Shown piece by piece: positions 32,008 through 45,200 of a stretch of 64,000 nucleotides of DNA. Both the position numbers and the translations under genes were made by a program. Below the pieces are notes generated by a model, which saw nothing but the letters and a program-made list of their open reading frames with translations, was not told the origin of the DNA and ran no database searches. How positions within the stretch are numbered: the first letter of the stretch is position 1; each line of letters begins with the position of its first letter. This DNA is from Gigantopelta aegis (Eukaryota > Mollusca > Gastropoda > Neomphalida > Peltospiridae): assembly GCF_016097555.1 (NCBI RefSeq), contig NC_054703.1:16235390-16299389 (forward strand). The letters run 5' to 3'.

Positions 32008-32106
32008 AGAAGAAGAAATTTATTTTGCTTAACAACACCACTGGAGCACATTGATTAATTAATCATCGGCTATTGGATGTCAAACATTTGGTAATTCTGA
32101 CAGGTG
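32008..32106 (-). mobile_element. T2 tail fragment
   Basis: TATTTTGCTTAACAACACCA and CATCGGCTATTGGATGTCAA; only the 3' end is present. Confidence 0.75.
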
Positions 32107-32820
32107 ATTGCTATACAAGGTGGTCCTTACAAACAGATATCTATGTAAGATGCTCTTCATACACAACTGATTGTTATACAATGTGTTTTATATAAGCATG
32201 TGGTTGTAATAAAGATGTTTATAGACAAATGGTTGTTCTACAAGGTGTCCTCTACATACAGGTGGTTGCTATACAAGATTTTTTTAATAAACATATGGTT
32301 GTTCTACAAGGTGTCCTCTATATACAGGTGGTTGCTATGCAAGATATTCTTTATAAACACATGGTTGTTCTATGTGTCCTCTATATACAGGTGGTTGCTA
32401 TACAAGATATTCTTTATAGACAGGTGGTTGTTATACACAGTGTCTTCTATACAGGTGGTTGCTATACACAATATTCTTTATAGACAGGTGGTTGTTATAC
32501 AGTGTCTTCTATATACAGGTGGTTGCTATACAAGAAATTCTTCATAGACAGGCCCACAGATGTTAACAATGTGTCCTCTATATACAGGTGGTTGCTATAC
32601 AAGATATTCTTTAAGGACAGGTGGTTGTTATACAAGGTGTCATCTATATACATACATGTGGTTGCTATACAAGAAATTCTTCTTCATAGACAGGCCTACA
32701 GATGTTAACAAGATGTCCTCTATATACAGGTGGTTGCTATACAAAGTATTCTTTATGGACAGGTGGTTGTTATACAAGATGTACTTTATATAAAGGTAGC
32801 TGCTACACAAGATATTCTTT
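32107..32820. repeat. Irregular minisatellite of about 58 bp
   Basis: Units of TATACAGGTGGTTGCTATAC and TATTCTTTATAGACAGGTGG type alternate, with a longer variant holding AGGCCTACAGATGTTAACA. Open frames over it are by-products of the repeat. Confidence 0.85.
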
Positions 32821-32905
32821 AAAAAAAAAAATATATTATGATGTGGTTTACCAATAATATATCTACACCAGCTTTTTGAAACAGTTTAGGTTAGCTTTTT
32901 TTAGT

Positions 32906-33234
32906 GGAAGGAAGGAAGTGGTTTTATTTAACAATGCATTCAACACATGTTATTTATGGTTATATGGCGTCAAACACATGGTTAAGGACCACATAGATAT
33001 TGAAGGAGGAAACCCACTGTCACCACTTCATGGGCTACTCTTTTCGATTGGCAGCAAAGGGATCTTTTATATACACCATCCCATAGACAGGATAGCACAT
33101 ATCACAGCCTTTGATGTACCAGTCATGGTGCATTGGCTAAGCGAGAAATAGCCCATTGGGCCCACTGACGGGGATCAATCCCCAACAGACTGCGCATCAA
33201 GCGAGTGCTTTACCACTGGTCTACGTCCTGCTCT
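32906..33234 (-). mobile_element. SINE, head A, tail T1
   Basis: Tail GGTTTTATTTAACAATGCAT; head CATCAAGCGAGTGCTTTACC, CTGGTCTACGTCC. Confidence 0.87.
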
Positions 33235-33527
33235 TTTTCCGTGGAAGCCTATCCTTGGTTTATCAATTAAATTATCTTTGATGTTTTTTTTAATGGTATC
33301 CTCTGGTTATCAATTAATGTATTTTTAGCCCAGCTTTAGAGACAAAATCTGCATCTCGGATTACAGAGATTAAAGATATACCTCACTTACACACCAAAGG
33401 TCCGTGACATACATAAGACTGGGATGTCACGGAAGACAGGTCATGAATCACTTCACTTTGAGAAACCCAGTTCCCTGGATCACTGTGTCAAGATCTGTTC
33501 ACTTGTTAATGAGTCGGCTAAAACTTT
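33235..33527. other. Intergenic, no gene recognised
   Basis: A short unique stretch. CAAGATCTGTTCACTTG-like segments recur near 33890 and 34280, which suggests SINE insertions into a small older repeat. Confidence 0.4.
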
Positions 33528-33838
33528 TGACAAGCCCAGTGGTTATATAAAGCGCTCGGCTGATGGGTGGGCGGTCTGGGATCGATCCTCAATGGTGGGC
33601 CCATTGTGCTTTTTCTCACTCCAGCCAGTGCACCACGACTGGTACAATGTATATCAAAGGCCATGGTATGTGCTATCCTGTCTGTGGGATGGTGCATGTT
33701 AAAAATCCCTTGCTACTAATGAAAAAATGTAGCGGGTTTCCTCTCTAAGACTATATATGTCAAAATTGTTAAATGTTTGACATCCAATAGCCGATGATTA
33801 ATAATCAATGTTTTCTAGTTGTATCATTAAATAACGTT
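33528..33838 (+). mobile_element. SINE, head A, tail T2
   Basis: Head AAGCGCTCGGCTGATGGG with TCTGGGATCGATCCTC; tail TTTGACATCCAATAGCCGAT. Confidence 0.85.
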
Positions 33839-33952
33839 AATTGTACATATGCTAAAACTTTAGACAAACCGAGGTCCCTGACTCGCTGTATCATGATGTG
33901 TTCACTTGCTAAAGTTAAACATACATAGTCGTCTAAAACATTAGACAAACCC

Positions 33953-34267
33953 AGTACCCAGTAAAGTGTTCGCTTGATGCACAGTCGGTCTAGGATCGAT
34001 CCCCATCGGTGGTCCCACTGGGCTATTTCTCATTCCAGCCAGTGCTCCACAACTGGTGTAACAAAAGCTGTGGTATTAGTATATCCTGTCTGTGGGTTAG
34101 GGGCACATAAAGGAATCCCTTGCTGTTAATCGGAAAGAGTAGCCCATGAAGTGGCGACAGCGGGTTTCCTCTCTTAATATCTGTGTGGTCCTTGACCATA
34201 TGTCTGATGCCATATAACTGTAAATAAAATGTGTTGAGTGCGTCGTTAAATAAAACATTTCCTTCCC
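33953..34267 (+). mobile_element. SINE, head A, tail T1
   Basis: Head TAAAGTGTTCGCTTGATGCA with CTAGGATCGATCCCC; tail GAGTGCGTCGTTAAATAAAA then CATTTCCTTCC. Confidence 0.88.
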
Positions 34268-34464
34268 TAGCTCACTGTATAAAGATCTGTTGACTTGCTA
34301 ACATTAAACACACGTTCAACATCTAAAACATTAGTGTTAAAGGTAAATGTTGTGTTGTTTAACACCACCACTAGAGCACATTTATCGGCTATTGGATGTG
34401 AAACATTTAGTAATTTTGACGTATTATCTTAAAGAGGATATGTTTATTTAAGGACATTGATTTA

Positions 34465-35654
34465 TACTCTGTCAAAAAAGAAACGCATAGGCGAAATATT
34501 CATGGAATTATCTCTTTAATACAAAGTGGCACAATTTCGCTATTTATGATCGTAGCATAGTCAAATTTGATAAGAGTATGTGACAATGTTCTTGCTGTGG
34601 ACTGACGGCAGTGGAGGCGTTTTCGTCACCAAACAGCATTGCACGAGAGCGCTGAAATCAGTACCTTGTGTGGCCACCACCAGCAGCAATCACTGCGCGA
34701 CATCTCCTTGACATAGACTGAATGAGTCTCTGAATCCGGGCACATGGAATCCTAGCCATTCTTCTTGCAGTGCATGTGACAGTTACGGAAGTGTCTGAGG
34801 CTCCAGGTCTCGCTGGCATACACGTCTGTCCAGTTCGTCCCATAGATGTTCAATGGGGTTGAGATCTGGCGATCTTGCCATGGCAGCACATTAATGTTCT
34901 CATTCTGTAGGATATCCATTGTTACACATGCTATATGCGGCCTGGCATTGTCCTGCTGAAAGAGTTTTCTCTGTCGATCCAAAATGGGAAGCATGTGACG
35001 GTGAAGAATTTCATCCCGGTAGTGTACAGCTGTCAGGTTGCCTTGTACAAACACAAGTTCACTTCTGCCGGTGTATGAGATGGCTCCCCACATCACTACA
35101 CTCCCTCCACTGAATTTGTCAACTTGGGTCGACGCAGTTGTTGACAAAACATTCATTGCGGTGTCTGTAAACACGTTGTCGTCCATTCGTGCACCAGCGA
35201 ACACGTAAATGTCGATGTCGACGTCGCAGGACGGGGCCAGCATACGGTATCCTAACTCGTAAACCAGCTTCTCGAAGTCGGTTCCAAATTATTTGTGTAG
35301 ACACCCTTCTCGCAATGTTTTGATTCAGCAGGCTTAGTCTTGGCATCTTGTAACTCGTCTACGTCGAAATGAGGCATCATTGCGAGCATTGCATCTTTAA
35401 ATACCCATCACTACCCCAATCTTTTCCTCCGAGTTTCACGTGCATTTGCCAAAATGTGACCATTTCACGCTGATTCCCTGCAATTGTCGCACAACTTAAA
35501 TTTGTTTTAGGGTGCATTTGGGCATGCTGTCCCATTCCAGGAACATTAACAAACATGGTCATTCAGCAACATTGTACAAAAAACCCGATATTTTGTAAAA
35601 TCGAAAACTTTTCTTCTTTCCCTATCACCTATGCGTTTCTTTTTTGACAGAGTA
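34465..35654 (-). mobile_element. Tc1-like transposon, internally deleted, 1.19 kb
   Basis: Ends TACTCTGTCAAAAAAGAAAC in inverted orientation (about 27 bp), flanked by TA on both sides. It is shorter than the related 1.5-kb elements at 39459 and 54029 and is clearly another subfamily. Confidence 0.9.
34658..35346 (-). pseudogene. Tc1 transposase remnant
   Basis: The piece at 35119-35346 keeps MPRLSLL and the second helix-turn-helix (WNRLREAGLRVRIPYAGPVL); the first helix-turn-helix is deleted. The piece 34752-35243 keeps SVVMWGAISYTGRSELVFVQ and the second catalytic Asp in FQQDNARPH. The FSDESRF block with the first Asp is gone. The SPDLNPIEHLWDELDRR block with the catalytic Glu is present but in another frame near 34830. 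It is not functional. Confidence 0.85.
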
Positions 35655-35769
35655 TATTAATCATCGGCAACTGGATGTCAAACATTTGGTAATTTTGACA
35701 TATAGTCTTGGACATAATACCATTAGAAGCAAGGTATTTTTAATATGCACAATTTGGTATTTTTTTATA

Positions 35770-36022
35770 TGCACCATTTCACAGACTCCAGCCAGTGCAC
35801 CATGACTGGTATATAAACGGCCGTGATATGTGCTATCCTCTCTGTGGGATGGTGCATATAAAACATCCCTTGCTGCTAATAGAAAAATGCAGCCCATGAA
35901 GTGGCGACAGTGGGTTTCCTCTCTCAATATCTGTGTGGTCCGTAACCATATGTCTGATGCCATATAACCATAAATAAAATGTGTTGAGTGTGTCGTTAAA
36001 TAAAACATTCCTTTCTTTCTTT
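35770..36022 (+). mobile_element. SINE, head-A body, tail T1, 5' truncated
   Basis: Starts at CTCCAGCCAGTGCACCATGA and ends GAGTGTGTCGTTAAATAAAA; no tRNA-like head. Confidence 0.83.
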
Positions 36023-36147
36023 TTGCCATTAGCTGGGGGTGGAGTGTAGCTCATTGTGGCTGAGGTGTGATGGGTCATGGGATCTATTGCTCACAGTGGA
36101 CTATTATTTTCTCCTCATTCTAGCTGGCAGGCCTTTAGATTGTACCA

Positions 36148-36534
36148 AAGAAAGAAATGTTTTATTTAACGATGCACTCAACACATTTTATTTACAGTTA
36201 TATGGCGTCAGACATATGGTTCAGGACCACACAGATTTTGAGAGGAAACCCGCTGTCGCCACTACATGGGCTACTCTTTCCGATTAGCAGCAAGGGATCT
36301 TTTATTTGCGCTTCCTAAAGGCAGGATAGCACAAACCATGGCCTTTGTTGAACCAGTTATGGATCACTGGTCGGTGTAAGTGGTTTACACCTACCCATTG
36401 AGCCTTGCGGAGCACTCACTCAGAGTTTGGAGTCGGTATCTGGATTAAAAATCCCATGCCTCGACTGGGATCCGAAACCAGTACCTACCAGCCTGTAGAC
36501 CGATGGCCTAACCACGACGCCACCGAGGCCGGTA
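36148..36534 (-). mobile_element. SINE, head B, tail T1, full length
   Basis: Tail ATGTTTTATTTAACGATGCA; head GGGATCCGAAACCAGTACC and GACGCCACCGAGGCCGG. The interval 36023-36147 before it is unique. Confidence 0.88.
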
Positions 36535-36579
36535 CACACAACAGGTACATGTATAACTCAATCCTTCATTTCCTTCCTA

Positions 36580-36741
36580 CATTTCACAGACAGGATAGCA
36601 CAAATCATGACCTTTGATAGACCAGTCATAGTGCACTGGCTGGAACGAGAAATAGCCCAACGGGTCCACCAACAGGGATGGAACCCAGATCGACTAAGCA
36701 TCAGGTGAGCGCTTTATTACTGAGCTGAGTCCTGCACCCAA
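36580..36741 (-). mobile_element. SINE, head A, 3' part missing
   Basis: Begins ACAGACAGGATAGCACAAAT and ends at head GGTGAGCGCTTTATTACTGA; no tail. Confidence 0.78.
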
Positions 36742-36849
36742 TTAAAACAGAATCTTAGTTCTCTTCAATGACTGCTAGCTTGAAATCACAAAACTGCAAC
36801 ATTTCAACATTTATCTGTCTACTTGATGTCACTGCCTAAAACAACACAT

Positions 36850-37190
36850 TTTATTATTTCATCCTGCAACCACTGTTTCCTTGGCCCGCGATTATGATAA
36901 ACCACTTAAAGCAAAGTCATAAACATATACGACTTTTGACATCACGTACACATATATAAATATTACAAAATTGTTCATTTGACTTAGGTCATTGTATAAT
37001 GTCGGTGAAACAACTGAATTATTAGTTTTCCCCATTAATTTTGTCATGGACTGCTGGATAAAAATAAAAACCAGTTAATGACATAGGATTTTGGCTTTTT
37101 TTCTTGTCCAGGCCGATTGGTAAATTTCCCATTCTTACCTTCACACAATAAAACTGATATCCTATGAAATTAACTAGTCATCTCTATATA
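36850..37190 (-). mobile_element. Palindromic repeat 'E', copy 2 (inverted)
   Basis: Reverse complement of 21862-22240: CATCCTGCAACCACTGTTTC at the left, and TTCCCATTCTTACCTTCACA with ATCCTATGAAATTAACTAGT at the right. Confidence 0.75.
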
Positions 37191-37255
37191 GTGCACATCT
37201 CTTTTGTTTTTGTCACTTCTTTACGTGAATGGTGCAAAAAAATGTATACATGGAC

Positions 37256-37522
37256 ACCGGCCTCGGTGGTGTCGTGGTTAAGCCATCGGACATGAGACTG
37301 GTATAGGTACGGGGTTCACAGCCCAGTACCGGCTCCCACCCAGAGCAAGTTTTAATGATTCAAAGAGTAGATTTAAGGCCACTACACTCTCTTCTTTCTC
37401 ACTAACCACTATTCCACTGTTGTGGACAGACAGCCCAGATACATGTAGCTGAGGTGTGTGCCCATGACAGCGTGCTTGAACATTAATTGGATATAAGCAT
37501 GAAAATAAGTTGAAATGAATGC
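37256..37522 (+). mobile_element. SINE, head C, full length
   Basis: GGTGGTGTCGTGGTTAAGCC head; GGCTCCCACCCAGAGCAAGT body; tail TTAATTGGATATAAGCATGA then AAATAAGTTGAAATGAA. The interval 37523-37729 holds nothing recognised. Confidence 0.85.
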
Positions 37523-37729
37523 AGACAAAGACTCTAAACACTGAAGGTGTTATTTATCTGAAGACCATGCTGCATTTGATGATACGTAACTCAATGACCC
37601 CAGCATGTCGGTTCTAAAGTACAATTGGATGCATACCATCAAATTAAATCTAGTAGATAACAATGGTAACACAGGAGTGTAAAACTGGCACATGCAATAT
37701 GTTACAGTGGCATAGGAAGGTGCCAAAAA

Positions 37730-38102
37730 GTGTGTGTGTGTGTCTGTGTGTGTGTGTGTGTCTGTGTGTGTGTCTGTGTGTGTCTGTCTGTGTGTGTGTC
37801 TGTCTGTGTGTGTGTGTGTGTCTGTCTGTGTGTGTGTGTGTGTGTGTGTCTGTGTGTGTGTGTCTGTGAGTGTATGTGTGTCTGTGTGTGTGTCTGTGTG
37901 TGTGTGTCTGTGTGTGTGTATGTGTGGCTGTGTGTGTGTGTGTGTGTGTGTCTGTGAGTGTATGTGTGTGTCTGTGTGTGTGTATGTGTGTGTGTGTGTG
38001 TGTGTCTGTGTGTGTATGTGTGTGTGTGTGTGTCTGTGTGTGTGTCTGTGTGTGTTTGTCTGTGTGTGTCTGTGTCTGTGTGTTTGTGTGTGTGTGTGTG
38101 TG
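37730..38102. repeat. (GT)n with CT interruptions
   Basis: A long TGTGTGTCTGTGTG tract. All long frames over it are Cys-Val or Thr-His repeats and not genes. Confidence 0.95.
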
Positions 38103-38223
38103 CGGCAAACGTTTATAATTACACAATTTTACACTATTATAAAGCAAATATAAAGCAAAATATCCTACGCCAGTGTGTTAACCTGTCAGATTTACATAGA
38201 TATATCATAGATCTAGCATAAAA

Positions 38224-38593
38224 AGAAAGAAAGACAATGTTTTAGTTAACGATGCACTCAACACATTTTATTTACGGTTATATGGCATCAGACATATAGT
38301 TAAGGACCACACAGATTTTGAGAGGAAACCCGCTGTTGCCACTTCATGGGCTACTCTTTCTGATTAGCAGCAAGGGATCTTTTATTTGTGCTTCCCACAG
38401 GCAGGATAGCACAAACCATGGCCTTTGTTGAACCAGTTATGGATCACTGGTCGGTGCAAGTGGTTTACACCTACCCATTGAGCCTTGCGGAGCACTCACT
38501 CTGGGTTTGGAGTCGGTATCTGGATTAAAAATCCCATACCTCGACTGGGATCCGAACCCAGTACCTACTAGCCTGTAGACCGAGGCCGGTAGA
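38224..38593 (-). mobile_element. SINE, head B, tail T1
   Basis: Tail ATGTTTTAGTTAACGATGCA; head GGGATCCGAACCCAGTACC, slightly shortened at the end (GACCGAGGCCGG). Confidence 0.87.
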
Positions 38594-38705
38594 TCTAGCA
38601 TAGATTTAGCATAGATATATCATGTGTTTATACCATATAAGCAAGCAACATGAACACCCATCTTCTTCACAGGCACACGCACAATTACATGTATATACCA
38701 TACAT

Positions 38706-39113
38706 ACTGTAAATCGTAAAATACTAGCAACCTTAAAATTTAGCGAAATCCAAATAAAGTGACATATTAATGACATAAAACTGTAGCGAGGTTGGCAAGA
38801 TCAAACACTAAAAAAACATAAGCTTAAATTGTAGCATCAGCTGAAATAATATGTTTGATCAATTTTGACATTATGCAGCTTACAGATAATTGAAGTAATG
38901 CAGTAATGTGCATGCTAACTAAGTATTGTTGTTTGCTATCCTTTTTGTTTAATCAATAGCATGTATCCATTGTTGTGTCTTCAGTTAATCATAGACAAAA
39001 CAGTTGCACAAACATTTTTGGAATAGTTCGTTGTACGTCTCTTTAAATTTAGGATAATGAAAATATTAGCATCTTGTATGGCATTGCTAAATTTGCAAAA
39101 ATTTACAGTATAT
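38706..39113. mobile_element. TA-flanked MITE, about 400 bp
   Basis: Left TACTGTAAATCGTAAAATAC and right GCAAAAATTTACAGTA are inverted; TTTAGCGAAA and TTGCTAAATTTGC are subterminal partners. TA borders suggest Tc1/mariner mobilisation. Confidence 0.6.
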
Positions 39114-39342
39114 TACATATACATGACTACCTTTCTACAAACTACATGTATCTATATATTTAATTACATACCTATATATATATATATCACACTTACATAA
39201 TTATGTATCTATATAACAATATATTTACACATAATATTACATAGTAAATACAAATTATTATTACTAAGTAATTTACTGAGTATACCACCTGTAGACGGTC
39301 TGCAGTGTATGTTCGAACAACGAACACCAGTCTACACATGTG

Positions 39343-40956
<1,614 letters not shown>

Positions 40957-41084
40957 TATATATATATATATGAGGTTTGTACATTGGTCTCATATACATG
41001 TATATGTTTGTGTGCCTATCAGGTTTACATTTCTGTATGCATACACACTACTTGAGTAGCTCTTGACTACAGATCTATACAGTA

Positions 41085-41205
41085 ATGTAAGTTGTTCATT
41101 CACAGTCTTATCTACACCATGAACTGTACCACATGTAATCTACTGATAACTGCTGCTCTAAAATACATACTGGGGGTAGGAATGTTTATTTAATGAAAGA
41201 GTGGG

Positions 41206-41276
<71 letters not shown>

Positions 41277-41329
41277 GAGACAGACAGAGAGAGTGAGAGA
41301 CAGACAGAGAGACAGAGCGAGAGACAGAC

Positions 41330-41360
<31 letters not shown>

Positions 41361-41368
41361 GCGAGACA

Positions 41369-41424
<56 letters not shown>

Positions 41425-41429
41425 GAGAC

Positions 41430-41461
<32 letters not shown>

Positions 41462-41567
41462 ACAGTCTTATCTACACCATGCACTGTACCACATGTAATA
41501 TACTGGTAACTGCTGCTCTAAAATACATACTGGGGGTAGGAATGTTTATTTAATGAAAGAGTGGGAA

Positions 41568-41648
<81 letters not shown>

Positions 41649-41655
41649 TTTCTGT
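41085..41655. repeat. (GA)n microsatellites in a tandem duplication
   Basis: A segment of about 110 bp (AGTCTTATCTACACCATGAA to TTAATGAAAGAGTGGGAA) occurs at 41103-41213 and 41463-41570. Each copy is followed by a (GA)n tract (41213-41452 and 41570-41645). The first tract has CAGA and GAGC interruptions and ends in a G-run. Confidence 0.9.
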
Positions 41656-41659
41656 AACA

Positions 41660-41928
41660 CATGCTACTTTAGCTCAGTCATTAGAGTGCTTGCCTGAGGA
41701 GCTTGCATTACAAGATTGAACGACCTCAGTGGATACTGTTCAAAGGCCGTGGTATGCTTTTTTCTGTCTGTGGAAAAGTGCATATAAAAGATTCCTTGCT
41801 GCATTAGAAAAAATAAAGCAGGTTTCCTCTCTTGACTACGAGTCAGACTTACCAAATGTTTGATATCCAATAGCCGATGGTTATTGTCAATGTGCTCTAG
41901 TGGTGTCGTTAAACAAAAAAAACCTTTC
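41660..41928 (+). mobile_element. SINE, head D, tail T2
   Basis: Head TTTAGCTCAGTCATTAGAGT with AAGATTGAACGACCTCAGTG; tail GATATCCAATAGCCGATGGT and GTGGTGTCGTTAAACAAAA. Confidence 0.85.
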
Positions 41929-42129
41929 ACTCTCACTGCCATGAGACTATACATGTAGTTCAAGTAGAATATACTTTAGCTCACTTAGCATGATGAAATT
42001 ATTTCTTTTTGAAATAAAAGAATGCGTCCACCGTGAAGATTCTATCCTTTGACCTAAGAACCTCAGGCGAGCTCTCTACTGAGTTAAACAAAATTTAATA
42101 TACCAATTCTTTGTCTGACATTTATTTCT

Positions 42130-42396
42130 TGTTTCATTTCAACTTATTTTTGTGCTTTTATCCAATTAAGGTTCAAGCATGTTGTCCTGGGCACACACCT
42201 CAGCTAGCTGGACTGTCTGTCCAGGACAGTGGGTTAGTTGGTTAGTGGTTAGTGAGAGAGGAGAGGGTGTAGTGGCCTTACACCTACCCATTGAGCCCTT
42301 AAGAACTCACTCTGGGTTGGAGCCGATACCGGCTGCGAACACTGTACCTACCAGCCTGTAGTCCGATGGCTTAACCACTGTGCCACCAAGGCTGGT
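42130..42396 (-). mobile_element. SINE, head C
   Basis: Tail TTTCATTTCAACTTATTTTT and AATTAAGGTTCAAGCATGTT; head with CGATGGCTTAACCACTGTGC. Confidence 0.82.
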
Positions 42397-44212
42397 TATT
42401 TATTTCTCACAATAAAATTCAATTATTTATCCCACACCACCGCAGCCCATTTCTTGCACTCTTACTGCGTGAATGTACCTGTTCCAAGGTTGAGCGATCT
42501 AGGCAGCAAGCGTTCAAGCGCGACACACACACACAAAAAGCATATTAAGTGATTCCACGACGTTTCTTCTGCTAGTTTTGTACAGTCGGGCATTCAATGG
42601 GCGCACTGACCTGACCCCAAACACTGAAGTGATGATCGCGTAAATATTTACACACCGTATGTGTTCAATGTGAAAAGCTCACCAATTATTCGATAAATGT
42701 TGCCTCTATGCCAATGCACAATTGAGAACAAACCATATAGATTTATTGGGAGAGATCGTCTGAATGGGTGAAATCATCAAAGAATGGTAAACTCGCCCTA
42801 CAGACCATGTTCTTTATGTGAGCCTTTTAGATCTTTTTTACTCATGAGGGGCGGATGTTAAAGGATTGTCTGTGATTTCTTTTACGTTCATCGGGGTACG
42901 AACAAAAAAAATCATCTGCAAATATATTTTAGAAGTAAAATGAAGTTTGACCTAATACGATCAGAAACACATTTAATATACAGCCACTAATAATTTATTT
43001 TATTCTATCTACTCTCTACCTTTTATTACTATATATATTAATAAATATTAATTATGTTAAATACTTTATGCCATTGGACATTATGTTATTATGTTTTATA
43101 TATGATTGTGATTATTGAATATTGTCTGATGTCCATCTTGTTTAGGAGAGCACTTATATAGGCTCTGCCTGTTGTGCAATCCTTTTGACTTTTTTCTAAT
43201 CAATAAAATATCTCAAAAACAAAAATAATAATTTATGCAGAAAAATATATTTAATTAAGCATTGTCTGTTATTTCTTTTACATTCATTGGGGTATGATTT
43301 TTTTTTTTATCTACAAACTGTGTGAATTGGCGAAGCCGTTCACACACAAGTTTGCGAATGATTTTTGTTTTGTTTAGTTTTCATACCCACGTGAATGTAA
43401 AGAAACTTATAATTAAATTTGAATCATACCTACAAATAATAACATTAGAAGTTCATGCTTTACTTTGAATAGTTTTTTTTGTTCTTAACCTTTAGACTAC
43501 TGGATTAATTTTTGACAAAAACCACGTTGAGTGGGTACAAGTTTATAATTTTTACTCACATATATTCACTTAAATGTTTTATAAATACATGAAATAAAGT
43601 TATATATTATTTTATGTTTTTTTTTTAATTTTTATTATTTTTAGTTGAACTAATGGTGATTTAAATTAGGTAAAAAATCTAAAAAGTTGCATTTACTTAC
43701 GGGCATTTGTGGCCAGCTGTCCAGTATTTATGTCCATTATTCCCGATAACAGTGGTTTTCTGACCAGAATTTTGGTTAAAACCCGAACTACGATTCATAT
43801 TGCAATATTTGGTGATTTTTGTTGTTGGTAAAACTATCAAATTTATTATCAAAGTAGCTGTCACAATCAGCTATCGATCACTGAAAATGATCACGAAGTG
43901 CCGCCATTGTTGTCAAGCGAAAATACTTGCCAAAAACCACTTTTTGAACTCAAAATTTCAAGGTAAAAATAATGTATTATGCTCGCCAGAGGCTCGCATA
44001 ATACAATTTTTATTCCTAATATATGATATTGACGATACCGAAAAACACGAGGGTAATAACCTTTATTTATCCTATAACTTACCCATAATATATCCATGTC
44101 ATAAACCAATGTCATAAACCAATGTGATAATTTAGTGTATTACCCCGGTTAATAATCGTATGCAAATTTAAAGGTACATCTATATCTAACTTTGGGTAAG
44201 AAGTGTATTTCA
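42397..44212. other. Intergenic, unique and small palindromes; possible upstream exon
   Basis: No protein-coding gene was recognised. 42455-42545 is unusually GC-rich, and on the minus strand it ends AACCTTGGAACAG before GTACATTC, a donor-like junction. It could be a 5' untranslated exon of the upstream-facing HSD11B1L gene, but nothing proves it. 43268-43415 has inverted ends (TTTCTTTTACATTCATTGGG and its partner). 43972-44002 is a palindrome (GTATTATGC to GCATAATAC). Confidence 0.35.
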
Positions 44213-44292
44213 TTTTATACTTATTTTCGTGCTTATATCCAATTAAGGTTCAAGCACACAGTCCTGGGCACACTCCTCAGCTATCTCACCAT
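44213..44292 (-). mobile_element. SINE head-C tail fragment
   Basis: ACTTATTTTCGTGCTTATAT and AATTAAGGTTCAAGCACACA are the 3' end of a head-C SINE. Confidence 0.7.
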
Positions 44293-44309
44293 CTCAACTA
44301 GTACTACAA

Positions 44310-44500
44310 TATTGGTACCACTCACGTGATGAGTGGACAATCTGGGATTGATCCCCGTCGGTGGGCCCATTGGGCTATCTCTCATTCAGACAAATGCACC
44401 ACAACTTCTATATCAAAGACCATGGTATGTGCTATCCTGTATGTAGGATGGCGTATGTAAAACATCCCTTGCTACTAATGTTTGACATCCAGTAGCCGAA
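44310..44500 (+). mobile_element. SINE, head A, shortened, T2-like end
   Basis: Head GTGGACAATCTGGGATTGAT; body to ACATCCCTTGCTACTAATG, then abruptly TTTGACATCCAGTAGCCGAA. Confidence 0.75.
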
Positions 44501-44501
44501 A

Positions 44502-45200
44502 GGGCCGGACGTAGCCCAGTGGTAAAGCGCTTGCTTCATACATGGTTGGTTTAGGATCGATCCCCGTCGGTGGGCCCATTGGGCTATTTCGCATTCCAGC
44601 CAGTGCTCCACAATTGGTATAACAAAGAAAGAAAGAAATGTTTTATTTAATGACGCACTCAACACATTTTATTTACGGTTATATGGCGTCAGACACATGG
44701 TTAAGGACCATACAGATTTTTTTAGAGGAAACCCGCTGTCGCCACATAGGCTACTCTTTTACGACAGGCAGCAAGGGATCTTTTATTTGCACTTCCCACA
44801 GGCAGGATAGCACAAACCATGGCCTTTGTTGAACCAGTTATGGATCACTGGTCGGTGCAAGTGGTTTACACCTACCCATTGAGCCTTGCGGAGCACTCAC
44901 TCAGGGTTTGGAGTCGGTATCTGGATTAAAAATCCCATGCCTCGACTGGGATCCAAACCCAGTACCTACCAGCCTGTAGACCGATGGCCTGCCACGACAC
45001 CACCGAGGCCGGTCCTGGTATAACAAAGGCCGTGGTATGTACTATCCTTTCTGTGGGATGGTGCATATAAAAGATCCCTTGCGTGGCGACAGCGGGTTTC
45101 CTCTCTTTATATCTGTGTGGTCCTTAACCATATGCCCAATGCCATATAACTGTAAATAAAATGTGATGAGTGCGTCGTTAAATAAAACATTTCCTTCCAA
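44502..45200 (+). mobile_element. SINE, head A, tail T1, interrupted by another SINE
   Basis: The head GACGTAGCCCAGTGGTAAAG starts at 44508. The body breaks at 44628 and resumes at 45016, ending GAGTGCGTCGTTAAATAAAA at about 45187. Confidence 0.88.
44628..45015 (-). mobile_element. SINE, head B, tail T1, with 13-bp target duplication
   Basis: 388 bp flanked by a perfect duplication TGGTATAACAAAG (44615-44627, 45016-45028) inside a head-A SINE. This defines the exact ends of a head-B copy. Confidence 0.93.

Larger units (their letters stand above)
34345..35720 (-). mobile_element. SINE T2 region split by a Tc1 element
   Basis: 34345-34464 (TTGTTTAACACCACCACTAG) and 35655-35720 (CATCGGCAACTGGATGTCAA) are T2-type SINE parts. 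They are separated by the Tc1 element at 34465-35654. Confidence 0.65.

Noticed and set aside
37650-38221. Long frames of Cys-Val or Thr-His repeats
   Set aside because: Pure translation of a GT microsatellite. The same applies to Ser-Leu and Arg-Glu frames at 3576-3813, 41158-41484, 48662-49312 and 52015-52584.
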